From Pedobacter steynii (GTDB lineage Bacteria > Bacteroidota > Bacteroidia > Sphingobacteriales > Sphingobacteriaceae): a DNA stretch of 64,000 nt. The stretch lies in contig NZ_FNGY01000008.1 in the NCBI RefSeq assembly GCF_900103665.1, positions 297,184 to 361,183 of the forward strand. Direction: 5' to 3'. A program made the translations under genes and the position numbers. The notes beneath the pieces were generated by a model. That model was not told the origin of the DNA. It did not search any database and saw nothing but the letters and a program-made list of their open reading frames with translations. Positions 27,899 to 37,600 of this stretch are shown in pieces (within the stretch, counting starts at the first letter, position 1; the number at the start of each line of letters is the position of its first letter).

Positions 27899-27906
27899 TA
27901 GTTTTG
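27899..27906 (+). promoter_or_regulatory. -7 box of the phosphoesterase gene
   Basis: TAGTTTTG fits TAnnTTTG exactly, 35 bp before the ATG at 27942. No clear -33 element was found. Confidence 0.45.
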
Positions 27907-27941
27907 CAGGATTCGGGGTTTCTTCCGAAAAATCGATTTTT

Positions 27942-29411
27942 ATGGAAAAAAGAAGGTCATTTCTTAAAAGCATTGCCTTATTAGGCACGGCACTCAGCGT
28001 TCCAACAGCACTTTTTGCGGAGCGTAAATCTTTTAGTCCTGTTCTTAAAGATGCTATGGTTAGCGGAAAAGTAACGGATCAGGGAAAAGGAATCCCGGGA
28101 GTTCCCGTTACGGATGGTTTTACAATCGTGACTACGGATCACCAGGGCTCATTTGAACTGCAAAGAGATCCGCGCAGCGAATTTATTTACCTGACCAAGC
28201 CGTCCGGATATGAATTTACCCATCAGTCCGGAATCGCTCAGTTCTACAAGCCCATCGCTGCCGGAGATTATAATTTTAGTCTTAAGAAGCTTGGTAAAGA
28301 CGATGATGAGCATGTATTTGTGGTGTGGGCAGATCCGCAGATCCAGACAGATGCAGATGCACAAAATATCCTGACTCAGGCAGGCCCGGATCTGGTAAAG
28401 CTGAAGGCCAGCTACCCTACAGGAACATTGATCCATGGCATTTGTGCAGGAGATATCGTCTGGGACCAGTTCAGGTTATTTAAAGATTATAAAAACAGCA
28501 TTAGTCAATCGGACATTCCCTTTTTTCAGGTGATCGGAAATCACGATATGGACCTTGATGTCCGCACCGATGATTTATCTGCCAGGACTTTTAAACAGAA
28601 TTTTGGTCCTTCTTATTATTCCTACAACCGGGGAAAGATTCATTATATAGCTTTGGATGATGTGTTTTTTCTGGGAACGGGGAGACGTTATATCGGCTAC
28701 CTGACAGAAAATCAACTCCATTGGCTGGAACAGGATTTATCACATGTGCCGCTGGGAACAACCGTGGTGCTTACGCTTCATATTCCTACCAATACGGGAC
28801 AGAAAAGGCGGTACGGGCTTAAAGAAGATGACATTGCCAATGTGGTGTCTAACCGGGAACAGTTGTATCAGATATTGAAACCTTATCAGAGCTATATTTT
28901 ATCGGGCCATACGCATTTTAATGAGCACATTGTGGAAGGAAACAGGCATGAGATCGTGCATGGTGCGATTTGTGGGGCATGGTGGAGCGGACCGGTTTGT
29001 TATGACGGTACACCCAAAGGATATGGCGTCTATGAAGTTAAAGGAAATCAGCTGAGCTGGTATTATAAGTCGATTGGTAAGGAAAAGGAACATCAGATCA
29101 GGGTTTATGATCGGGGTAATAAGGCAAGACCTGGACAAGTGGTGGCCAATGTGTGGAATTGGGATGCTTCATGGGAGGTTAAATGGAAAGAAGATGGTGT
29201 GTTGAAAGGTACTATGACGCAATTTTCAGGGAAAGATCCGATGGCGATTGATTTGTATGAGGGTGCGGTGAAGCCTCAGGAACAGCCCTGGGTAGAGCCG
29301 ATTCTTACAGATCATTTGTTTTATGCAAATCCTTCTACAGTCGCAAAGAGTGTTGAGGTTATTGCTACAGATAGGTTTGGTCAGGTTTTTACAGCGCGCA
29401 TTGACTTGTAG
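27942..29411 (+). CDS. Tat-exported calcineurin-like phosphoesterase
   Basis: 489 aa. The N-terminus KRRSFLKSIALLGTALSV is a Tat signal (RRSFLK), so the enzyme is exported folded. A short N-terminal beta domain (VSGKVTDQGKGIPGVPVTDG) precedes the metallophosphoesterase core: WADPQIQ, GDIVWDQF, IGNHDMD, VLTLHIPT and SGHTHFNEH, the five metal-binding blocks. A C-terminal beta domain (from about 360) completes the MetallophosN-Metallophos-MetallophosC layout common in Bacteroidota. Expected to hydrolyse phosphoesters in the periplasm; the substrate is unknown. It is divergent from the sigma-FecR-receptor operon and ends in copy 2 of the structured terminator element. Confidence 0.92.
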   Translation: MEKRRSFLKSIALLGTALSVPTALFAERKSFSPVLKDAMVSGKVTDQGKGIPGVPVTDGFTIVTTDHQGSFELQRDPRSEFIYLTKPSGYEFTHQSGIAQFYKPIAAGDYNFSLKKLGKDDDEHVFVVWADPQIQTDADAQNILTQAGPDLVKLKASYPTGTLIHGICAGDIVWDQFRLFKDYKNSISQSDIPFFQVIGNHDMDLDVRTDDLSARTFKQNFGPSYYSYNRGKIHYIALDDVFFLGTGRRYIGYLTENQLHWLEQDLSHVPLGTTVVLTLHIPTNTGQKRRYGLKEDDIANVVSNREQLYQILKPYQSYILSGHTHFNEHIVEGNRHEIVHGAICGAWWSGPVCYDGTPKGYGVYEVKGNQLSWYYKSIGKEKEHQIRVYDRGNKARPGQVVANVWNWDASWEVKWKEDGVLKGTMTQFSGKDPMAIDLYEGAVKPQEQPWVEPILTDHLFYANPSTVAKSVEVIATDRFGQVFTARIDL

Positions 29412-29440
29412 GTCATTCCGGAATTTTGCGCTGAAGATTT

Positions 29441-29525
29441 AAAAAAAGGAAAGCTGTTTTCAGGCTGAAACCTTTGCCTGAAGGGGCAAATTTTTCTATG
29501 CCTTCATCCATACTTTCCTTTTTTT
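29441..29525 (+). terminator. Structured terminator-like RNA element, copy 2
   Basis: The outer stem AAAAAAAGGAAAG (29441-29453) pairs perfectly with CTTTCCTTTTTTT (29513-29525). The enclosed core, from CAGGCTGAAACC through TTTGCCTGAAGGGGCAAA to CTATGCCTTCATCC, is almost identical to copy 1, although the outer stem has another sequence. It lies 30 bp after the phosphoesterase stop, in its orientation. Confidence 0.72.
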
Positions 29526-29624
29526 ATAAGATTACACCGGAAATATACTAGATTCCGGGCGGCATGGAATTGGCCTCTTACTACTTACTATTTACTAAGG
29601 AAACTATAATACCGTATTAAAAAA

Positions 29625-29657
29625 GAAAAACCCGCAAATCATATCTGCGGGTTTTTC
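29625..29657. terminator. Intrinsic terminator of the GH31 gene
   Basis: GAAAAACCCGCA (29625-29636) and TGCGGGTTTTTC (29646-29657) form a perfect 12-bp stem with a 9-nt loop. The A/T-rich flanks let it work in both directions. It sits 18 bp beyond the GH31 stop. Confidence 0.85.
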
Positions 29658-29674
29658 TTTATGGTATTGGAATT

Positions 29675-32600
29675 TTAGAACTTAACGGTATTCAGGTTTT
29701 TGTCTACTAAAAGTCCCTCAACAGCTTTAAGGTTGAAGTTTAGTTTACGTTTTGCTTTTAATTTTAATACGAAGAGCTCTGTATTGCCATTTAAAGTTTC
29801 TTTGTTGCCTACGTTAACAAAGGTTGGATATAAAACTTTGTCGCCATTGGTGTGCAACCTGTCGTTGGTCAGGTTTTCCATTTGTTTTACTTTAATATTT
29901 AGATTTTGCACGCTTATAAATTCGTAATCCGCTGAAAGGTATGGCAACGCGAAGCCTAGTGCATTTACCGATTTCAAGTTTAGCCCCTTTACTTTAATTT
30001 CGACGATTTCGTCTTTGTTATAGCTCGGTTTTGCCGCACTGATTTCGATTTTACCAGATACTTTCTCTGTTTTAGGAGCTTCTACTCCGCCACTAAGCTG
30101 TGTTGCTACAACCGAGATGTCGTAAGCGTCAATACGGTCATTTTTGTTGATGTCACCATTGCTGATGTATCCTTCAAAGTCCGCATCACCTTTTTTCAGT
30201 CCAGTGTAATTGGTGTATGAGGTGAAATCATTCATGTCAATCAGACGATCGTTGTTGATATCGCCGGGAAGGTAACTTTCTGTTCCTGGAACTTTGAATA
30301 CATACAATTCACGGCCTGAACCGAAACCACCAACGGCATCGGCGACAGCTATTTTAATGAAGCGGGCAGTTGGGTGGTTAGCGAAGTTGAATATTTTTAC
30401 ATCTTCTGCGTTTTTCCATTCAAATGAACCTGCTTCTGTCCAGTTTTCCTTATTGTTGCTATAGAAAACTTTACCTTTTAGCAATATTCCGTTTCCTCTT
30501 CCCCTACGTGGCAGATAATGGAATTTGTCCAGCTGGTTAATTGATTTCAGGTCCATGACGATGTCAAAAGGAACAGATTTTACACCCCATTTGGTATGCC
30601 ACATGTTTCCTTCGTCATAATCGAACAATTTATCTATTTCTGATTCCTCCTGATTTTCCGCAGTTGTTTCCGCAACGATTCCGGAAATGGCAAATTCCAA
30701 AGGATTAGATTTTGTAGTTGCCTTTACCTCTGTCCAGTCTGAGAAACCATCCTTATTTACAGCACGTAATTTAAAGGAATAAGGCGTTTCTGCCAGTAAT
30801 CCATCAAATAACAAGGTGGTGTCCCTGATCGTGGTATAATGCATACCGTTGAAATCTATTTCATAGAAATCGGCATGGTCAACTTTATTCCATGTTGGTT
30901 TTAAGGTGTATGCTTCTGTGTTTTTCTCTGTAATACGGGCGTTTGCAGGAACTGATAATGTTCCGGATGAGATGCGTTGCTGATCAACAGGTTCAAATTT
31001 AAACCCTTCTACTACCACAGAAACCTCATTTAAGGCAATGTCAGTACTGGCCAGTTTTACAAGTAGCTGCGCGTTTTTGGTGAGGATCACTTTTTCAAAC
31101 TCAGAACCTTTAGTCGCGTATTTATTGAGGTTCGGCTTAGCCTCATAGAAGTATACATTATCTGCTTTTTGGAATTCCTCGATTGAGTTTACTTCTGTCA
31201 ATTTGACTTTATTGTTTCCGATTTTTGCAGAGAGTTTCTTTGGTTTTTCTGTAACGTTTATTCTGAACTCCGTCGTTTTTTCTTTTACAAAGCCGTCGAA
31301 ATCACCTTTAGCCGGGTGAACGGTCACTGTTACTTTATTTTTATCCTGTTCTGACTCGATTAAGCTTGAAGTACCCTTGCCGAGTTTATAGGCTTCGGTA
31401 ACACCATCATCGTCATACTCCGTAAATGAGGTTTTTCCAGCCGGATAAAACTCATAGATGCGCTTACCTTTATTGATTTCCGCCACGTTATTGTTCGGAT
31501 TTGACATCGGGATAATTGCCCCGCTTTTAACAAAAAGCGGTAGTTTCCAGAGTGGCGCATCAAAGGTGTTCAGGATGCTGTTTCCTGCGTATTGTTCTCC
31601 TGAGAAATAGTCAATCCAGGTTCCTTCAGGCAGATAGATGCCGTTGCGGATGTCGTTCCCTTTGTCGTCGGATTTTGTAGCCTGATAGATCGGTGCTACA
31701 AGGAAATAAGGACCGTACAGGAATTGGTACTGAGTAGCTGTTCCCTGGGTATAGGCATTTGGATATTCCAGGAACATGGCTCTGATCATTGGTAAACCGG
31801 TAACTGCAGCTCTGGAAATGCTGTAGGCATAAGGCATTAACTCTGATTTGAGTTTCAGATAATTGCGGTTAATCGAAGTAACCGGCTCGGCCAACGCATG
31901 CGGATATTTTTCATTCGCTCCCCATCCATCCATGTTCAATTCCATTGGCGTAAAGGTTTTCCATTGGAAATCTCTGGCATTGATCGCAGGATTTTTACCG
32001 CCAAAGATACCGTCCATGTCTGAAGTGATGTTCGGTTGTCCGGACAAGCCAGAGCCGATATAAGTAGGGATATGGAAGCGGATGTATTCCCAAACACCTC
32101 CGGTCTGATCGCCAGACCATACACCTGCATAACGCTGCGTACCGGCCCATCCATCCAGAGAGATGATGAACGGTCTGCTGCTATTGCCGTAATAAGGGAT
32201 GATTTGTGCAACATCTGCAACACCGTTAAGTCCGAATGAATATCCGGCACCTACCCAGGCCACATCGGTTTTTAAAACGCGAACACCGGCATCTCTCACT
32301 TCTTTGATGATGTCTCTTTGAAGTAAGGCACTGACTTCAGGTTTTGGATGAAGGTCGGATTGTGTCCATAAACCAATTTCTACACCATTCTTACGGGCGT
32401 AATCTCCTAAGCTTTTCAGGTTTTGGATATTTCCATCTAAGGTTTCTGTCTGTCCATAACCAGCACCATAACCGTCGTTAGGTAATAGCCAGCCAAAGGG
32501 CATGTCGTTCTTTTTATACCTGTCGATCACCGCACGGGCTGAAAACTGGTAATTGTTCTTCTCGCCGTTGAGGGATTCTTTTATTCCTCCATTGTCTTTC

Positions 32601-33547
32601 TGACCTTCTTTATATCGCTTGCCATCTTCAAATAAAGTTCCTTTTTCGTCTTCTTTCCAGAAATCGCGGTTATAGGCATTCAGGTGTCCCTGATAGAAAC
32701 CAAATTTCGGCAGCAAAATCGGATTTCCGGTGAGCTGATAAAAATCGTTTAACAATGCCGAGGCTCCGTCACTAACCATAAAAAAAGCATCCAGATAATC
32801 AGAATCATGGGATAACTTGACCAGGCCTTTTTCTTTGGCCCCGAAGTCGTACTTTCCTTTTTTGAAGGTATGCCACATCATGCCATAGCCGTTTGAGGAC
32901 CAATAAAAAGGCGTTGGAGAAGCAACTCCCCCATCCGTCCAGCTGTTCTGGTTCTCTATGGAGATCGCTTTTCCTTTATGTGAGAAACGGCCATTCTGTA
33001 CCCCTCCACCATAAAAATATTCCTGAGGCTGCTCTTTTAAAGTGAGCGTTACCTTTCCTTTTTCAAAATTAATGGGTGCTGCTTCTTCCAGAACAACTGC
33101 TTTGGTGGCCTGATTAATGACCTTTAACAGAGAAGTGTTTTTATCGATGAGTACCGTAATCTTATCTGTAGAAATGGTAATTTGATGATTATCGTCGCTA
33201 AGCTCTAGTTTTGAAACCGCTCTTCTTGGGTTATCGACTAATATTTTAGCATCCGGTTTGGCTTCAGGATCGCGGATAAATCCACCTGAATTGTCCTGGA
33301 AAAGTCTGAACATGTTTCCTCCGTAGAAATCGAGCGTTAACCGCTGGTTGTCGGAAAACAATAACTCCACGGAAGTGGAATTGATCTTTTTTGCGCTGAT
33401 CACTTTCTGACCTCGCATCATGGCTTGTTTTACGATGTTCATTTTTGGCATCGCCGATGCTGGTATATAGGAAACCAGTAAGGGGAAAGCAAGCGCAAGT
33501 AGAACAGCGTTTTTTGGGTTAGCATCTCCAAATAATTTTTTCATCAT
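29675..33547 (-). CDS. Multidomain GH31 glycosidase with F5/8 C, dockerin-like and C-terminal cohesin-like regions
   Basis: The chosen ATG (33547) puts the signal peptide (NAVLLALAFPLLVSYIPASA) near the N-terminus; a longer frame to 33610 adds 21 unlikely residues. Order: galactose-mutarotase-like N-domain; GH31 barrel with nucleophile Asp in VLKTDVAW and acid/base Asp in WSGDQTG; DUF5110-like beta domains; FN3-like region (KPTWNKVDHADFYEIDFNG); F5/8 C/CBM32-like region (IDKLFDYDEGNMWHTKWG); two dockerin-type calcium repeats (GDINNDRLIDMNDF and GDINKNDRIDAYDI); and a C-terminal beta domain resembling cohesin. The barrel text YIRFHIPTYIGSGLSGQPN recalls the GH31 branch with alpha-N-acetylgalactosaminidase activity, so alpha-glucosidase should not be assumed. 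Divergent from susC-susD. Confidence 0.88.
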   Translation of the reverse strand: MMKKLFGDANPKNAVLLALAFPLLVSYIPASAMPKMNIVKQAMMRGQKVISAKKINSTSVELLFSDNQRLTLDFYGGNMFRLFQDNSGGFIRDPEAKPDAKILVDNPRRAVSKLELSDDNHQITISTDKITVLIDKNTSLLKVINQATKAVVLEEAAPINFEKGKVTLTLKEQPQEYFYGGGVQNGRFSHKGKAISIENQNSWTDGGVASPTPFYWSSNGYGMMWHTFKKGKYDFGAKEKGLVKLSHDSDYLDAFFMVSDGASALLNDFYQLTGNPILLPKFGFYQGHLNAYNRDFWKEDEKGTLFEDGKRYKEGQKDNGGIKESLNGEKNNYQFSARAVIDRYKKNDMPFGWLLPNDGYGAGYGQTETLDGNIQNLKSLGDYARKNGVEIGLWTQSDLHPKPEVSALLQRDIIKEVRDAGVRVLKTDVAWVGAGYSFGLNGVADVAQIIPYYGNSSRPFIISLDGWAGTQRYAGVWSGDQTGGVWEYIRFHIPTYIGSGLSGQPNITSDMDGIFGGKNPAINARDFQWKTFTPMELNMDGWGANEKYPHALAEPVTSINRNYLKLKSELMPYAYSISRAAVTGLPMIRAMFLEYPNAYTQGTATQYQFLYGPYFLVAPIYQATKSDDKGNDIRNGIYLPEGTWIDYFSGEQYAGNSILNTFDAPLWKLPLFVKSGAIIPMSNPNNNVAEINKGKRIYEFYPAGKTSFTEYDDDGVTEAYKLGKGTSSLIESEQDKNKVTVTVHPAKGDFDGFVKEKTTEFRINVTEKPKKLSAKIGNNKVKLTEVNSIEEFQKADNVYFYEAKPNLNKYATKGSEFEKVILTKNAQLLVKLASTDIALNEVSVVVEGFKFEPVDQQRISSGTLSVPANARITEKNTEAYTLKPTWNKVDHADFYEIDFNGMHYTTIRDTTLLFDGLLAETPYSFKLRAVNKDGFSDWTEVKATTKSNPLEFAISGIVAETTAENQEESEIDKLFDYDEGNMWHTKWGVKSVPFDIVMDLKSINQLDKFHYLPRRGRGNGILLKGKVFYSNNKENWTEAGSFEWKNAEDVKIFNFANHPTARFIKIAVADAVGGFGSGRELYVFKVPGTESYLPGDINNDRLIDMNDFTSYTNYTGLKKGDADFEGYISNGDINKNDRIDAYDISVVATQLSGGVEAPKTEKVSGKIEISAAKPSYNKDEIVEIKVKGLNLKSVNALGFALPYLSADYEFISVQNLNIKVKQMENLTNDRLHTNGDKVLYPTFVNVGNKETLNGNTELFVLKLKAKRKLNFNLKAVEGLLVDKNLNTVKF

Positions 33548-33837
33548 TCTTAGAATAGGTTTTTCTGAGATTTCATGCTGACAGGTACCTGTTGGCATTC
33601 CATTGGTCATCCCAGGTGTTTGTGTGTTGTAGCGCCGAATATAGGAATTATGACTATAAATCTACGGACTGTGCAGACAGCCCAGCCCCACCAGATGCCA
33701 TAAAACAGCTATTTTGCCTTGCTGAGTGATTTATTCCTGTGGTATGTGCCTTTGAAGAGGAAAAATGCTTTGAGGAAAAAAGGGCAATTACTGCGTATAA
33801 GGCCCTAAAAAGAGCGTTTATATCCTTTTGTTTCTTC

Positions 33838-33853
33838 ATGCAAACGGTTGCGT
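33838..33853. promoter_or_regulatory. LacI-type operator upstream of GH31
   Basis: ATGCAAAC|GGTTGCGT is a near-palindrome with central CG, of the same type as the site at 13623. It lies about 290 bp upstream of the chosen GH31 start. A second, weaker site is 194 bp away at 34032, so looping is possible. Confidence 0.45.
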
Positions 33854-34031
33854 AAATATTGTCGGTTTGAGCCTGAAAAATGACTGCTTGCAGCTACTTT
33901 TTCTTCCGGTCAAAATAGCTGATTTTAGGCCTTTATCGATGCATGAGCGGTAAAAACAATGTTATTAAAACTTTTTATTTCATTTACGTAAAATAGCGGA
34001 GGAATGGATCAGATTGAAAAACTGAATAAGA

Positions 34032-34047
34032 AATCAATCGTTTGCGC
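34032..34047. promoter_or_regulatory. Second candidate LacI-type operator in the GH31/susC gap
   Basis: AATCAATC|GTTTGCGC has one good half-site (GTTTGCGC) and central CG. It lies between the GH31-proximal operator and the susC promoter. Confidence 0.35.
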
Positions 34048-34252
34048 AGAAATCAACTCCGAATCCATCCACCCATCCTCCATCCTGATAACAAATATTT
34101 TGCTCATTTCTTTCACGAAGCAATTGAACATTATCAATTGCTTAACCTTAACCACATCCCCTCTCATACCCACAAACGACAATTAAATTGCTCTTTTGAC
34201 AATTCTCTGATAGATTTCACTTAAAGTCTACCGATTTAGTAGTGTTTTTATT

Positions 34253-34260
34253 TATATTTG
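34253..34260 (+). promoter_or_regulatory. -7 box of susC
   Basis: TATATTTG matches TAnnTTTG exactly. Transcription from here would give a 5' leader of about 350 nt before the susC ATG at 34616. Confidence 0.45.
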
Positions 34261-34324
34261 CAGCCGTAACGCGTAATCCATATAAGACACATTATGAGCA
34301 ATTTTCTACTTTATCTCTATCAAG

Positions 34325-34497
34325 TTGTTGATTTCACAACAAGCTTAATCCTCAATCGCCAGCCAACACTTCGAATGTGTTGTTGTATGGCCTAATCCTA
34401 CATTAATTTAACTCATTAACAAGACCACACAGCCTTTTGAAAAGGCTGAGGGAAACTAATGCCTAAAATTTTCCATCGGGAAAGCTTTAAGGGAAGC
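34325..34497 (+). promoter_or_regulatory. Hairpin-rich 5' leader of susC
   Basis: Five consecutive short inverted repeats: TTGTTG/CAACAA (34325-34342), CAACAC/GTGTTG (34364-34382), CAGCCTTT/AAAGGCTG (34430-34448), TTTCC/GGAAA (34470-34483) and GCTT/AAGC (34484-34497). No known riboswitch was recognised. This could be a regulatory leader or a short RNA gene. The gap 33611-34615 holds no convincing protein gene. Confidence 0.35.
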
Positions 34498-34615
34498 AAC
34501 AATCATTAATTAACTAACAAATTTTCTGATGAAACCATCCTAAGCATAAGCTTATAAAAAGCAATCCATATGCTGATGATGGCTTCATCATCTCTAAAAA
34601 AACAAGTGTATTCTA

Positions 34616-37600
34616 ATGAAAACAAGATTATCTATTTTATTTCTTTTGTTCTTCATTCAATTTGCAAAGGCCCAGGACGTGTATCAAGTCACAGGTAAAG
34701 TAATTGAAAAAGGAACCAAACTTCCCCTCCCTGGGGTCAGTATCCTGATTAAAGGATCTAAATCCGGTACAACAACCGATCATTTGGGTAATTTCAAATT
34801 AAAGCTCAGCAATGCCCAGGAGACGCTGACTTTTTCCTTCCTTGGTTTTGCCAGTCAGGATCTCAGTGCTAAAGCAGGTGAAAACTTAAATGTAGTGTTA
34901 ACCGATGCTTCCAATGAACTGGATGAAGTGGTAGTAGTCGCTTATGGTACTGCAAAAAGAAGGGACATTACCGGATCTGTATCACGAATCAGTGGGGATC
35001 AGCTTCAAAACAGACAGGTTTCTAATATCACTAAAGCATTACAAGGTTTGGCACCCGGCGTTCAGGCCGTGGCTGCCAGCGGACAACCTGGTACTTCAGC
35101 TACCATTCGTATCCGCGGAATTGGCTCCATTAATGCTTCCAGTGCTCCTTTATATGTAGTTGATGGAAACCCATTTTCCGGCGACTTAAGTTCGATAAAT
35201 CCGAGCGACATAGAATCGATCAGTGTATTGAAGGATGCTGCTTCCAGTGCATTGTATGGTTCTAGAGGTGCCAATGGGGTGATTATCATCACTACGAAAA
35301 CAGGCAAGAAAGGTGGAGATACACAAATCAATGCCAGTTTCAGTCAGGGGATTTCCAAGCGTGCCGTAAAAGACTACGAACAGGTAACGACCAATGAGTA
35401 TTTTGAAAGCTATTGGTTAGCAGCAAAAAACAAACTAAGGGTATCGAACCCTACTTTTACAGATGAGGCACTTGGACTTGCTGCCGGTCGCCAGCTGATT
35501 ACCGACCTCGGCATCAATCCTTATGGTCCGAACTACCCTAGTCCGGTAGGATTAGATGGAAAAATTGTTCCGGGAGCTACACCTCTATGGGATAATGACT
35601 GGGGAAAAGCGACCCAACAAACGGCCAGAAGGACTCAGGGAGACCTAAGTTTTAACGGAGGTTCTGAAAAGAGTCAGTATTACATCTCCGGAGGATACCT
35701 TAATGATAAAGGGATTGCATTGGCTTCAGGATACAAACGATACAATGCGAGAATTAACCTGACTACACAGGCAAAAAAATGGCTTAAGGCGGGTTTAAAC
35801 GTTTCTGCCGCAAACTCATTGCAGGATTATCCAACTTCAGAAGACAGCAATACCGCTAACGTAATTCAGTATTCAAGAGCGATTCCGAGCTTCTATCCCA
35901 TTTTTGAACGTAACCCCGACGGATCGTTTAAGTTAGATGGAAACGGAAATAAGGTGCCAGATTTTGGTGCTTACCGTCCAGCTTCAGCCATTCCAAGAAG
36001 CAATCTTCCGGCAACAGTAGGCCTGGATAAATCTCAAATCATGAAGGACAATGTCTCTGCAAGGGCCTTTCTTGAAGCGACCATCATTCCTGAACTGACG
36101 CTTAAAACAAGTTATAGCAGTGATTATTTAAACAATAACGTCCATAATTACACAAATCCATTATTAGGAGACGGCGTATCGACACAGGGTGACGTTTCTA
36201 AAAGCAACAGCAGGACTTATTCCTGGACCTGGAATAACATCCTTACCTATGATAAAACTTTCAAAGAAGACCATCACCTGAACTTACTGGCAGGTCAGGA
36301 GCTTTATAAATACAATTATAGGGTCATTTCCGGCTCAAGACAACGTTTTGTTCTTCCTGGTTTTGACGAACCTGATGCCGCTGCACAACTCACTGGGTTT
36401 AGTGGAAACTCCATTGATTATACGCTATTGAGTTTCCTTGGAAGAGCAGAGTATGATTATAAGAAACGTTATTTCCTGTCTGCTTCCCTAAGGTCAGATG
36501 GTACCTCGAGGTTCTCCCCTGCTCAACGATGGGGAACATTCTGGTCGCTGGGTGCTTCCTGGAAAATTTCAGAAGAAGCTTTCCTGAAAGAAACACCCTG
36601 GTTAAGCACATTAACGCTAAGAAGCAGTTATGGAGCACAGGGAAATGACAATATCGGTACCTATTATGCTTATAAAGGCCTTTACTCCATTAAGAGTAAC
36701 CTTGGCGAAAACGGATTGGTGACTTCCAGATTGGAAACTCCTGATCTGAAATGGGAATCCAACCTGAACCTGAACATAGGTCTTGATTTTGGTTTGTTCA
36801 ACGATCGCATCAGCGGTACGATAGAATATTTTGACAGAAGGTCTAAAGATTTACTGTTCAGTCGTCCGAAAGCGCCTTCATTAGGATTTGGTTCTATCGA
36901 TGACAATATTGGTGCCTTAAAAAATACAGGTATTGAAGTTCAGTTAAATGCAGTTCCGGTACGTAATACAGACTTCAGGTGGACCATCAGTCTGAATGCT
37001 ACCCATTATAAAAATACCATCACAGCACTTCCTCAAAAGGAGATTAAAACTGCCACCAAAATCATGCGTGTAGGTGGTACTACTTCTGATTTCTTCCTGA
37101 GAGAATGGGCTGGTGTGAATCCTGAAAATGGAGACCCTCAGTGGTATAGAACGGATGATGCCGGAAATAAAGTATTGACAAATGTGTATTCCAGCGTGAC
37201 CCAATATGTTCAGAAAACTTCTTTACCTGTTCTTACGGGTGGTATTTCAAATACTTTCAATTATAAAGAATTTGAAATCTCTGCCCTATTGTCCTACAGC
37301 ATTGGTGGTAAGATCCTTGATGGCGATTATATGGGATTAATGCATGCGGGAAGATCTATCGGCCGTCCATGGTCGAAAGAAATTCTTACACACTGGACTC
37401 CTGAGAACCGCAATACAGATGTACCGCGATTAATTACCGACGATGCAGGATGGGCACAGGCTTCCACAAGATTTTTATATAGTGCAACTTATGCGCGTCT
37501 TAAAAACCTGACTGTCGGTTACAGTTTGCCTAAGTCTTTAGCTAGTAAATGGGGCTTATACAACTTAAAGCTGACGCTAACAGGAGAAAACCTGCTTACT

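Noticed and set aside
33654..33839. 61-aa minus-strand ORF upstream of GH31
   Set aside because: Low-complexity text without family resemblance, and it covers the GH31 promoter region.
34004..34224. Two short ORFs in the susC upstream region
   Set aside because: Overlapping frames without domain, signal peptide or ribosome site; they lie over operator-like sequence and the promoter.
34430..34497. TPP-like riboswitch (GGCTGAGGGAAACTAATGCC) before susC
   Set aside because: The CTGAGA, ACCC and AGGGA elements are not in the right order and spacing; the gene is not thiamine related.
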